DNA from: Macrobrachium rosenbergii
Lineage: Eukaryota; Arthropoda; Malacostraca; Decapoda; Palaemonidae
Direction of reading: 5' to 3'
Assembly: GCF_040412425.1 (NCBI RefSeq)
Contig: NC_089782.1
Coordinates: 24,381,622-24,445,621, forward strand
Length of the DNA stretch: 64,000 bases
Part shown: one piece after another, positions 11,409 to 23,400 of the stretch
How positions within the stretch are numbered: position 1 is the first letter of the stretch
How the letters are laid out: every line of letters begins with the position of its first letter
Notes under the pieces: model-generated
Databases searched by the model: none
Seen by the model: the letters and a program-made list of their open reading frames with translations, nothing else
What the model was told of the DNA's origin: nothing
Made by a program: the position numbers and the translations under genes

Positions 11409-14400
11409 GTTATTAGTTTTAGTAACATACCTGTATTATTTTGTAAAATATTTATGTCCAATTACAGCATTAGATATGATATTGCACTGCAAGGCATTCA
11501 TTTTAAAACTAACAGATATGAAATTTCAAAGATTGCTGCTGCTTTCTGTCAGATTACATTGTTTAATTTGTATTTATCATTTATAGAACTTAATGCATAT
11601 TTGCGCTTTACTTTTGTTGTCATTGCTGTCCTGTGAAGGTAAAGACATCTCTCTGTAGTGCATGTAACTTACTATTTTTGCTTTGCAAAGCATACAGTTC
11701 CAAAATATGCTTTAAAAATGCTGTTCAAAGTTCACTACATGGTTGAAAGCCCTGCATTACTTATGCAGACTTCTAGTAAATGAACATCCTCCAAGCCCGT
11801 GCTACATTATTAGTTGTAAAAAAAAAATTTATACAAATTTTATATCTTACATATACTTTCACACTTGCATGCAAAGACATCCGTTATTGCATCTCACCTC
11901 TCTCTGATGAGGATGAACTCTTCCTCCTCCTCCTCCTTACTCCTCCTCCTCCTCCTTACTCCTCCTCCTCCTCCTCCTCCTTACTCCTCCTCCTCCTCCT
12001 CCTCTTCCTCCTCCTTACTCTCCTCCTCCTCCTTCTTACTCCTCCTTCTTCTTCTTCTTCTCTTCTTCTTCTTCTTCTTCTTTTTCTTCTTACAGTGATG
12101 TATTAAGAGTTAAATCATTCCTTGGGGTTTTATTGTATTTATTTATTTTTTTATCCCTTTCATTAGGTGATTTTCTTATCTTGAACCTCTGTGCTTTTAC
12201 GTTCAGAGGACTATTTAGTACTTATTAAGAATTATACTTAAAACTTCTCCAGTCTTGGTATGGAGGCTAGGTGAGTGTGCTGTCATTTCTCCCTTTCTGT
12301 TTCCTTAAATAATTTTGTTTTGTTTAGGTAATTACACACAGTTACAGTATGGACATTAGAAATTGTACACATGCATAAGCTTAGTATTAGTTCAAGGGTT
12401 CATTAGCAATTAGCAAGTGTTTATTTTTATTTGTTATTTTTTTCAATTTAGCTTTTTCCTTTTTCAGTTCAGTTTCTGTTCATTTTCTTTTATTTTTCCT
12501 TTATTTCATTATTTTCTTTAAATAATGTTTTCAAGCCTAATCCCACATACATTGCAAATAAATGCCCTTGGAGTTTGTTTGGGGCTCTTATGTTTATAAC
12601 TCTATTACTTTTGAGTTGCTAGGAATGTATCCTCATTAAACACATCTCAAAAGTTTCTCCCTAGGTAATCTATTTTCAAGGAAGAACCTAACTCAGTCCT
12701 GTAGTGAGAGTTTCCCATAACTTCGCAATATTTTGATAATGCTCAAGATCTGAAGTACTAGCAAACAACTGTGGTATGAATTGTTGTTATATCCAAATAA
12801 TAGCATTTCCTTTTTATCAACAGGAATCAGATGTCTTGTTCTGGGATTAGAATGGCAAGAAAAGCTCTCTTAGGCAAAAAACAGAACATTATAAGGAAAA
12901 GAGTTAAGCCAGAGGTAAGAATGTTAAATTTTGTCTGTACAGATATATGTCCCAGAAGGGCAAAGTTTATCCTTTTCATTACCAGTAACGTTTCTGTCAG
13001 GTTTGCCGTTTATGGGGTTGGGTGTAGAACCTGTACAAAGCCTTCATTTTTGTGCATTTCTTGTCTGATGCCTCTCTGTTCTAGTCTTGAGATATTTGCT
13101 TGCTTCCTATTGTTATATGTAGTCCAGCAAGGTTGTGGGTGATAGGGGAAACTGCCTTTAGTTGAAAACATCTGCACAGATTTTCTATCAGCATGAAATA
13201 TGGAATTTACTCATTAGTTCTCATTTTTCACTAATTTCTATGAAGTAAAGCACATTATACTTATTTATATTACACCAGCAGGAATGGGGATTTTGGTATT
13301 TCTGAAGAATAAAGGTAGAAGAGAAAAAGGTAGCAGGGTTTTTGAGTGGGTGATTAATTGCTCACTCCCCAGGTCACATTTCTAGATTGCCTGAAGGATT
13401 TGTTCTTTAGTGAAAAGTAGAAGTTGGAGCAAAGAAACTGGATGCTTGGTGGAAAAGACCAAAAGAAAAAGAGGGAAAATTAAGACAGAAAGCAGTGAGG
13501 AGATACTGCAAAAACTAATAGCACTATCTGCAGTATGCCAAGCAAGGTACTTCGTTGGTTGCTAGTGCAATGCATTCATGGTTCAAAGTTGTATTTTCAT
13601 GCAAACCCATTTATATAAAATCGTTAGAAAAAAAGTTTATTTAATTGTAACGAAAAAATTTATTTCATTGTAGTCTTGTCTGGTGTTTGTATTTTGAGAA
13701 AAGGTTGAAATAGGTTATGATTCTAAGAAAATATTTTTGTGTTTCAGGAACAGATGGATATGTGTAGAAAAGAGAAAGTTTCTCAAAGATGTAAGTACTG
13801 TATTTTTTTTTTTGTAGTATAACAGAATCAGTTCATTAAATCAGTATGCACAAGTGAATAACATTTTATGAAATTTTTTGTAGTCTCTTAACCACTTTCT
13901 CAATAGATTGATTCAGAGAATGATGCCAACAAAAATATTAAAGGTACAGTAGTAGATGAGGATGCATGAAACTGTAACACTCTTTATGAAGGACAATGGA
14001 GAAGCACTGTCATATACCTCATAATATTTGGTAGATTTAAATGAGACTAGTTCATTTAATTATTAAATAGTCTTTTGTCCCAGAGGTCAGCTGGCATCTA
14101 GGAATAACCCCATAAGATGATAACTTAACCATACTTAATTTATCAGGAATTAATTAGGGTGAGAATGATCTATTTTAGAATAGTGTCTTGTGTTGGAGTA
14201 CATAAAGAATATTTGTATTTAAATTTATATTCTTGAAGTCAATAACAAGGATAAGTTACTCATGAATAGGTTATTCAAATCCACTGTTGTGGGGGGACGA
14301 TAGTCTTGCTTGAATGCTATCCTGGTTAGCAGATCATTCCCAAAAACTATTTTCTGACTAAGTACTTGTGCTGAAGAGTTATGCGTCACAGTTTGTCTTG

Positions 14401-17400
14401 TGTGCCAGATCACTCAAATACTCTAGTCCTTTAGGTAGCTAGTATTTAAGTATTTTTATTTCAGATTTGTGTTATGCTTTAACTTGTTCATTGCAAATAC
14501 GTGTATATCATTGTAATTCTATTCTGCTACATGTCCTTTAACTTTTAGTATTTCTCAGCTCTGTTGCATTTTCCATTTCACTTTCAGTTACTTCGCAGGA
14601 AGAACCTACCATAACGACTAAATTTGAAGTAAACATTGGTAATCCTGCTAATCACAAAGGCAAAGTAGACCAGTTTACTAATGGAAACATTGCTGATGAT
14701 GAAGATGATTATGAAGAAAAAGCCCATAGAGCTATGCTCTCCAATAAACAGAATACAGCAATGCAGCCCATTGATCATGAATGGTTTAACCCTGTTTTGA
14801 CAAGTCCTAATAATGAAAAAGGAATTGAAGTCAACCAGAATATGAATGATGGAGCCAACCATGTGAAAATTGAAGAAACTATAGCTCCACAGAGCACTGA
14901 GTGTGAGGAGAATGGCAGTGATGACATAATGCAAAAAGCTTCACGTAAAGCTGTCAAATTAAGCCAGCCACTTCGCAGACCTAGGTTACCAGCTTGTCTT
15001 ACAGTAAGTAACGCCATTAGTTTATTGGGAAACAATGGAAATACACATATACTTTTGACAGTTATGTTTCCAAAGTGCTTGTTTGTGCTGTGGCCAGTAG
15101 TGCTCAAAATGCATTGTTACTGGAGTAAAAAAAACTAGTTTGACTGGCCTGTAGACCCATATGACTAAGCAGAAGGATTTGTTCTTTGACATGCTGGGTT
15201 GCAAGCAACAGCCTACGCTGTCCTGGCATTTAAGACAATGTTTGTAGAGGTTTCATATCTGCATGGAGTTTAGAAATTATTCATCATTCTCAGCTTCTAA
15301 GTTTTCTATGAAAGAAAATTTTCTTGCTTCTTACAAAACTTGCAATATTGGATATTTATGGGAAATAATGATGGGAGAAAAAGCTAGCTGTTTTATGCAA
15401 TCAACAGCAAACAACTCCCGGGGTTAATTGTGTATAAAATTTAAGGTGTGAAATTTTGAAAAAGTTAATGCAGCCAAGTGGAGAGGTAGTGAAGGGAAAG
15501 GATGAGTTGAAGATGAAAATATGTACTATTGTTCCTAAAAATGGTAATATTATTTGATTGAACAGTACAGCTACATGGCAAATATTTTTCTTGTAATTAA
15601 TTTCATGTATGGTTTGTAAAATATCTGATGGTTTACGTGGGCCACTTTATGGTTTGATTTCAGAATGTACCTGGTAGTTTTACATATAACATTTCAACTA
15701 AGGAAATCCAGAGTGCACTAAGTACAGAGGAAATCAAGAGTGAACCTGTTACAGGTAAATTAGTTGGAGAACACCATGAGAGTTCACAGGGAGCTTATCA
15801 AAAGGCAGAAAAGCAAAGTTCCGTAATAGAAAGCAGAGAAATTGGTATGTTTTTCAAAGCTGAGTATTTACTATTGGTTCTTCAGTTTGACATACAGTTG
15901 TTATTCGTTGCTTTTTATATACTTTGCTATCATGTTTGTATGTTGTACGTAGTCAGTGTTGTAAGACTGCATTCAGTTAGTAAAAATTCTAGGTATTGGA
16001 ATTGGCTTGTTAAGGGATAGGTGTTAGGTATATAATGAATATTCCAAGATTTGTTGAAAATTAAGATGCTCTGTTAGATTAAATGTACAGAATCAGGTAT
16101 TTTACATACTTAATCATTTCTGGTATGCTGGTTTTTTGGGAGCTTTAGAAAATATGGATATGCCCAGGTTTTAACATTCGAGATGGATTTAATTCATAAA
16201 AGCAAGTTTTTAAAGTTAATGCCAATGAGATGAACTAGATAACTTGTGTTACAAATTTTTTTTACCTAGACCTCACTTAAATTTTTTTACCTAGACCTCA
16301 CTTAGAATGTTGGAAGCTCATTCTGCATTTATAATAGGAATATTAACATCAGATCATTATTTTAAGGTTTCAAAATCTTTTAGTAAGCTTTTATGGATCA
16401 TTAAAACTAATATTTCACATAGCTGTTCAGTTAGATTGCACTTTCTCAGTAAGCTTTAAAGTGATGCTGTTCCCTCATCTTACAGAGTACAGCAATTGCT
16501 AAACTTGGCCACTGACCTAAAGTAATGTTTAACTCTATTTGACAGATGATTTTTGCAAAGCTGAGAAAAAAAATGAAATGGCTATGGCCCATCAAAGTGA
16601 ACATTTCAGTAAATTGATCGAAGACTTAACTGACATGGAAGAGGAATATAATGTTGAACTTGAGAATGGATCAGCAAGAGTTAGCAACAAGTATTGTTTT
16701 ATGGGCGAAACTTGTTTTCATCAAAAAATCATTGGTGTGTCTTTTCATGGACGTCATAGTAACAGTAGCTGAATATTGTGCCCACTCCTTAGTTAGTGAC
16801 CATCTCATTCAGCATATGACAGTAATTGCAGTAGTTAAAAATATGCAGTACAGCTATTTTGCACTTTTATAGTTTATGTATGACAGGTTCAGGGTTCAGG
16901 ATTTACCTTTGCATTTTATTTGTTGTGTTTTTTGTGTTGATATATTATTTCTCCTTTTTACATGTATAGTATTATTTTTTCTTCTTACTGCTTTCTTCAC
17001 TCAACAGAAGTTAGCAAACCACTTCACCCTTTGTCCTCTTCATATGGATCTTGTAATTAGGCAAAATAACAGAAAATGAAATACTTATTGATTAAAAAAT
17101 GCGGATGAATTTATTTATTTTTTTTTTAAGTTTGATAACAAGATAATTTTGTATAATATTGTTGTATGTGATAACCAGCATTCAACCTTTGTTTCTACTG
17201 AACCTTGAACTGTATGATACAGTATTAAACTCAAGCCATGAGTTAGTCAAGAGTCATAACATTAAGATGATTTCATTATTTCTTATTCATTTTGGCTGCA
17301 GATATATCGTTTATATTAAGTCATTTTGGCTGCAGATATATCGTTTATATTAAGTGCCTCCATATACTGTTTATATTAACCTTAATTAATATACTTTGTA

Positions 17401-20400
17401 CTTGGAGTTATTTATGTTTTTCATCGTTAACTAAGAAATGTGTACCATAGTTAAAAATTCACTCTTATGCAGCAAACCAAATATGTTTAATTTTGTGTAG
17501 TCATTGTAACAACTTGTTCTTTGTTCATTCAAGCATAATACAGTATACGAAATTAATTTCATATTTGATACAAGGCCCAAGAGTAAGAGTACTTAATTAT
17601 AGAGAGAACATGCTAGCATCCATCTGCGGTATTTAAGTTAGCATGCTTTATTTTCTTGGGGATCTGATGGACTTTTGCTAGAATAGCTTAGACCAGCTTA
17701 ACATAGGCTTTGTAGGTTAATGGTTATTACTAAAGATATGATATAGTTATAAAGACCCTTATTGTATTTTGTATAAGAATTTTTTTTTTTTTAAAATGTT
17801 CATCTAAAGGATAAAGTTTAAATTCAGTATGGTAAGCTAAAGTAAACTCTCAAAGACTTTCTTGTCAGGGGTAGGCTACCATAATTTTTGCTTAACAGCT
17901 GTTGTCACTCAGCCACCCAGTCTCTGGAATCTAAGAGGTCAGAAAGTGAGTAGTGGGTGTACTTTTGTTATATTTAAAACTAACATAGAGTTTTCTGTTT
18001 CTAGGAAATTAGGAAGGAATGATTTGTTTTTTAAGTTTGTGATTAACCTAATTGTTGTAGAGCATATTGATAAATCTTATTATATTTTTCACTATGATAT
18101 GCTGAGTTATAGTGATTTCTTAGGACTTTTCACTGTTCTCTCAATAACATTTTCTCAGACTTTTCACTGTTCTCTCAATAACATTTTCTTATACAGTGTT
18201 GCATTGGTTTGTTTTCACATTTCCCACAAGACCTTAACAGGCAGTAGTGTTCTGTTTATACCCTAACCTGATTTTAAAATCTTAGTTTTATGTTTGCGAA
18301 TGATACTTAACCAGTCCTTTTGTCTGATGTGTACATAAAGGCATAAATAGTACTTTGTATTGTACAACTTAACTTTGCCCGCATTCTTCTGTATAAAGTT
18401 ATTTTATTTTTAATGCTGCTTTCAGCAGCACGATTTACCTCTTAACATGGGTACCCTAAAATGTACTAGGACATCCCTGCCGTGGACTGAACACTTTTAG
18501 CACAGGTTGAAAATTAAGATCTGACGGAAATGTGAGTAGGCTATGGAAGGAGTGGATGTTGGCACTCAAAGCAGCAAAGTTAACCATAGTAAGAAATGGC
18601 ACTGAAGATCATACATAGCTTGAGACCTGAGTTTATCAAAAACTTTGTCATGTGTGGAATGAAATAGAGGTGAAAGAAGTTTTAGCATGAGTTGGAAGTG
18701 GAGGAGGGAGGTAGATTGCAGCATGAAGGTGTAAGGAACAGAAGTTGTAGACAGCAAAACAGAAAGATTCGTACCAGGAGTAGCCAAAAGCCCCTCCAGC
18801 GAGGGAGACATCTGCAGAAGTGATACTTCCTCTGGAAAGTAGACAGCAGGTAGATACTGTCAAAGGTCTACTGTGTGGGCATGGAGTTCTGACATAGGGG
18901 GAGGTGGAAGTCTCATCCAAGATACTCATGACTTGACTCTTGCAGTTGTAGCACTGAGTCAAATCGTAGATTTGGGGTACGCACTTGTCACCTAAATGAA
19001 GAGCAGTGCAAATGGTGGTGCTCCTCCCAGGACAACATGAATGTGATGCAGGACTTACCATCCTTACACACACTGGTACATTGAAGCACAATAATATTGA
19101 ACTATACTGTAAATGGTAAACAGAAAGATTTAATATAAACTACAGTAACAGAATTGTGTAATAAGCTGGGTTAGAACTGACAATGATATGTAACTGTTAC
19201 TTGGGTAGCAAACACACAGTAAATATCGTTAAGCAACATTACTGTGCAAGCAGCCCATTATATTCAGCAAGCAAAACATGTGAACACAAAAACATCTAAT
19301 AAAAAAAAGCAAATGTTTATCCCTGAAAACAATTCTGGTTCTAAAGTTAAATAATTGATGCAATTGAAAAAAATTGTAAATATAAGAGCATAGGCTACTC
19401 AAAGTAATAGCACAGCAATGTTGGTTGCTGATTGAACGGTAACATTGTGAAATACTCGCAATTGATTATGTTCCCTTAACATGTAAGATAAAAATGGAAA
19501 AAAATTCACTCTAAACTGTACGTTTGTTTGTTAATGGCATATAAAAGCACAGTGTAAACATATATCTTGGAGAGAACAGCAGCATATCCATTGGCCGTGT
19601 AATTGCAAAGGATTACAAACACACCACCAATGCAAAGACCAGAGTGTTTCCTGGGTATGCACATTGGACTCCTTCTTTAAAACACATTGCTTTGTGGCCC
19701 TGATTGCATTCCACACAGCCATATTTTCACTTAGGGGATTTTAATACTCATTGCTTGAGACTTCAAGGAACCTGTCACTATAAATATTGCATTGACAGTT
19801 ATGTCATTGTAGAAGAATAGAAGAAAGGTGTTCTGATAAATAAAGAACAAAGGAAAGGTAACCTAGAAAAAGTAGCAGCATAGGGAATGGAGATTGCTTA
19901 ACTTTGTAAAGCTGCTGATAATTTCAAATAATTACCACAACCCAGATTGTCATCACAGTCTTAACCATCTACACATCTGTTATCAGTGTCTGCTGCTTCA
20001 TCTCCACTTTTACCCTCTGCTGCTGCATCAACACATTCATTTCTGCGCCCCACCTTTCCCTTCACTGTCTTTTGCCTCCCTCTACTGTCATCTGGCTCTT
20101 CATAATGATGAGAATGACTTGGAGAGTTTGAGATTTAGCCTACCCTTGCACTAGGAATTATTGAAGGTGAACAGGTATTATTTTGAGTGTCATTTGTGTG
20201 AATAATTCCATGAACCTTCACTTTGCCCTACACTGCATCAGAAGTTTCTGGAGTGGCACTAGATGGAAACCTGGCCGAACCAAGAATGAGCAAGCCATGG
20301 TTCAGATTGCAGAAGGTCCTTGCATCAAGACTTGTAAAGGAGAAGGATCCTTGACCACAGAATTTAAAGGATTCATAGATGAAGAAAAACAGAATAATCT

Positions 20401-23400
20401 ATATATACAGACGAGAAACATGAATTCAGGGGACCCTTTCTATGCCTTATGATGAAAAAAGCCTTCACTTCCCTTGCCACCAATCTGACAGGTAAAGCAG
20501 GTGAGATCAGGATAACTGATGAGGCATAAAATAAACATATTAACAAGGCAGAGAAAAACCTCTTACACGAGTTTGTCAACAGACCAAGCTAGCTAATGCA
20601 TGCCTAAACAAGTGTAAAACCAAAATGAGCGTAGTACATAAAACACCAAGACCCTAAAGTGGGAAAGCTAGACAGAGCTACCTAAATTACCCAACACTGT
20701 TTACCACTCAAAAGTTATCAGTACTGACTGAAGATAGCTAGGGGGTTGAAAGCCTGTTTGAACTAGAAAAAACTAAACCTAAGGTAACTAATATTAATAC
20801 ATGTGCATATCAACACTTACAGTTAGTGAAACAAAATGCTAGAATCCCAAAAGAAAATCCCTGAAGATTACAACTCTTCCTATCCCTAAGTTTAAACCTA
20901 GGCATAATGAAGGTAGCCCAAAAGAAGGCAAACCAAGAACTACCCTACTGTAGCCTACACCAAACCACTGACAGTACTGTACAGGAAAAAGGCAACTGGT
21001 TCAAACCTAAGGCCAGTGAAGCAAAAGCTGAGAAATGAAGAATGGTTCTTTTCTCAGTATGCATGGCTAAAGGCTGACTATCATTTTCCTTAATTATTTT
21101 TTCAGAGACTTTGGTCTTTGACTCTTTTCCAAGGCAAAAGGAAAATGCTAATTATAAGTGCAATAATCAGTTTGTGATGAAAATATCCAATAAATGAATT
21201 ATTTATGTTATACTGTATGGGGATGCTTGCTTCATACCACCTTTTCTCATAAACCTCATATGTAGGTGTGTGCACAAGCAGACAAGATGACTGGAGGAAT
21301 GCCAGTGAGGACAAGACCTTCAATTATATGCTGTCACAAGTCAGTTTGGTAAGATAGTTGGTCATCCCTTTGTGTCGGATGTTTTACCTTGTAATTTGTC
21401 ATTAGTACTTGGTTTCATTAAGAAAATTGTATGTTAGATAATGTTGCCTCATAGTGTCTTAGAAGTAGATTTGTGTTTTTTGGAGTCTTAAAATAACTAA
21501 ATATTTTATAAATGCAAAGTTTGTGTCAGTTTCTAAAAATGTTAGAGGCATTAGATAGAGAACATTTTTAGTTACAATGATGGCTATGCATCATTAGGGA
21601 AACAGTAACTTTGTTGTGTTGCCAGACTAGGATATTGCAAAGAGATAAATGTGGCAATCCTGTTAAAAAACAACAAAGTTTATTATAAATTTATCATAAA
21701 TTCTCAAAACAGTCTATGTTGTTATTATCGATATTTTGATATGTCATTATTATCGTCTACACATTAATTTGAAGATTGTTTTGGTGATTTAGGATAACAA
21801 GGCGTTCATAGAGCAAATTCTTTGTAACCTTGGCTTCGATCAATTGGTGGTTGACAATTCCTGCCACCATTTCTCTTTGAATCATCTGTAACTTTCATTG
21901 AACATGGGTTTTTGTTCAGTTGCTAGACTCGAGAAATACCGCAAAGCATTTTTATTTGTTAGTTTTACCCTGATTTGCATACTTCCTTATAATATATCAA
22001 TTTAACATAATTTATACATAAATGTTTTGATTTGCGGTAAGAATGTTTACAAAAAAACAAAGCTATTTAAACCAACTTTGAAAGTTCATAATTGTATATT
22101 GATAAATATAAATATGGTAATAACTTCTTTATTAATGTTTTTGTTGATTCTGTTGGTTATACATAAGTGATAACCTAATAAAGTTTTTTCATAGGCTTAG
22201 AAACCTTTTTTTTTCCCCTACTAGTTGGTGTGTCTTATAAGCCATCAAATACGGTAAAATGGGCAACTCAGAATTTGATATGTACCTACCATGGATTGTT
22301 TGGTGTGGTCATTATTTTCATCTCTGAACTAGATAAATTTTCAAATTTATACTTGATTTGCTTGAATGAAAAAAACGTTTCAACTGAAAGTTCATAATTT
22401 TTGATGTCGTTTACAGGTTTTATTATGTGACAGAATTTGCAGGCTAAAGTAGTGTGGAACTTTTATTCTCTGACTTTTAAATGCATACAAGATCCTAAGT
22501 ACACAGGTTTTATTATGTACCTTAAATGCATTTAGTACCTTATCAGTAGAACTAAAAGGCAGTTAAAAACAGTACATTTATAAGGATTAGAACAGACTGA
22601 GGCTGTGCATGTGTGCAAAAGGAAGGGTGGATGCAGAAGTTAAGACTTACACAGTGAAAACAAAATTTTATCGGGAAGTATTCATTGACTAAAGCGCTTG
22701 CTTCCTTAGCTGAATGGATAAAAATCCAGTTGGCAAAATGAAAATTTTGTTGATAAAGCTTTAGCAAGTAGAATTCGTATGGTTAAATGATAATTTTTTG
22801 GAAGGCTAGGTATAAGGTTTAAAAATAATGATACCCTATAGTAATTTGAGATGTCAGAAAGTTGCTAAAAAGCAGAACCAAAATTTTAAGGCAACATAAT
22901 TTTTAGTTTTGCTAGTTTTAAATTTCTGGAGGCTTTCACACAGCTACTAAACAGCTCCACTTTATGGAAGCTATTCTGAAATGAAATCAGAGGCTGGAGA
23001 TTACAAGTGTAGGTCCAGAGTTCTTCCATGTAGTGTATTTGAATTATTAAGTAGTTTAGGTTTACCACTGAATTGAATTTATTAAATCTGATAAGTTCCT
23101 TGATCATCATAAAGGAAACTAAACCCATAATTTAGACTTTTTAGATGCCACCTTACAATTTGTGATTTGAGCAGTAAGGACACCTATTAAATTTCTCTGA
23201 CAAGTATATTTTGATTATGAAAATGTTCATCTTAAGTTTGCAGGGAAGCAAAGGAACTTGGAAGGCAAAGCTGACAAAGTCAGTGGAACATCAGCATTGT
23301 GATGATGATGATGATTGTGAAACAGAGGGACAAATCTTGAATGGTAAGTGTTTTAGCAATAAACATATATTTTGTAGCTCACTTTGATCATCATGGTTTT

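Noticed and set aside
11347..12106. Poly-Leu and poly-Ser/Leu open frames
   Set aside because: They are translations of ATT, CCT and CTT microsatellites.
13907..13944. Possible extra NHL exon with plausible splice sites (caatag ... aaag|gtacag)
   Set aside because: With the phase left by exon 4 it gives an immediate stop, and exon 4 joins directly to exon 5 in frame.
18648..19091. 147-codon minus-strand open frame
   Set aside because: No domain, no splice context, composition like translated intron; not called a gene.
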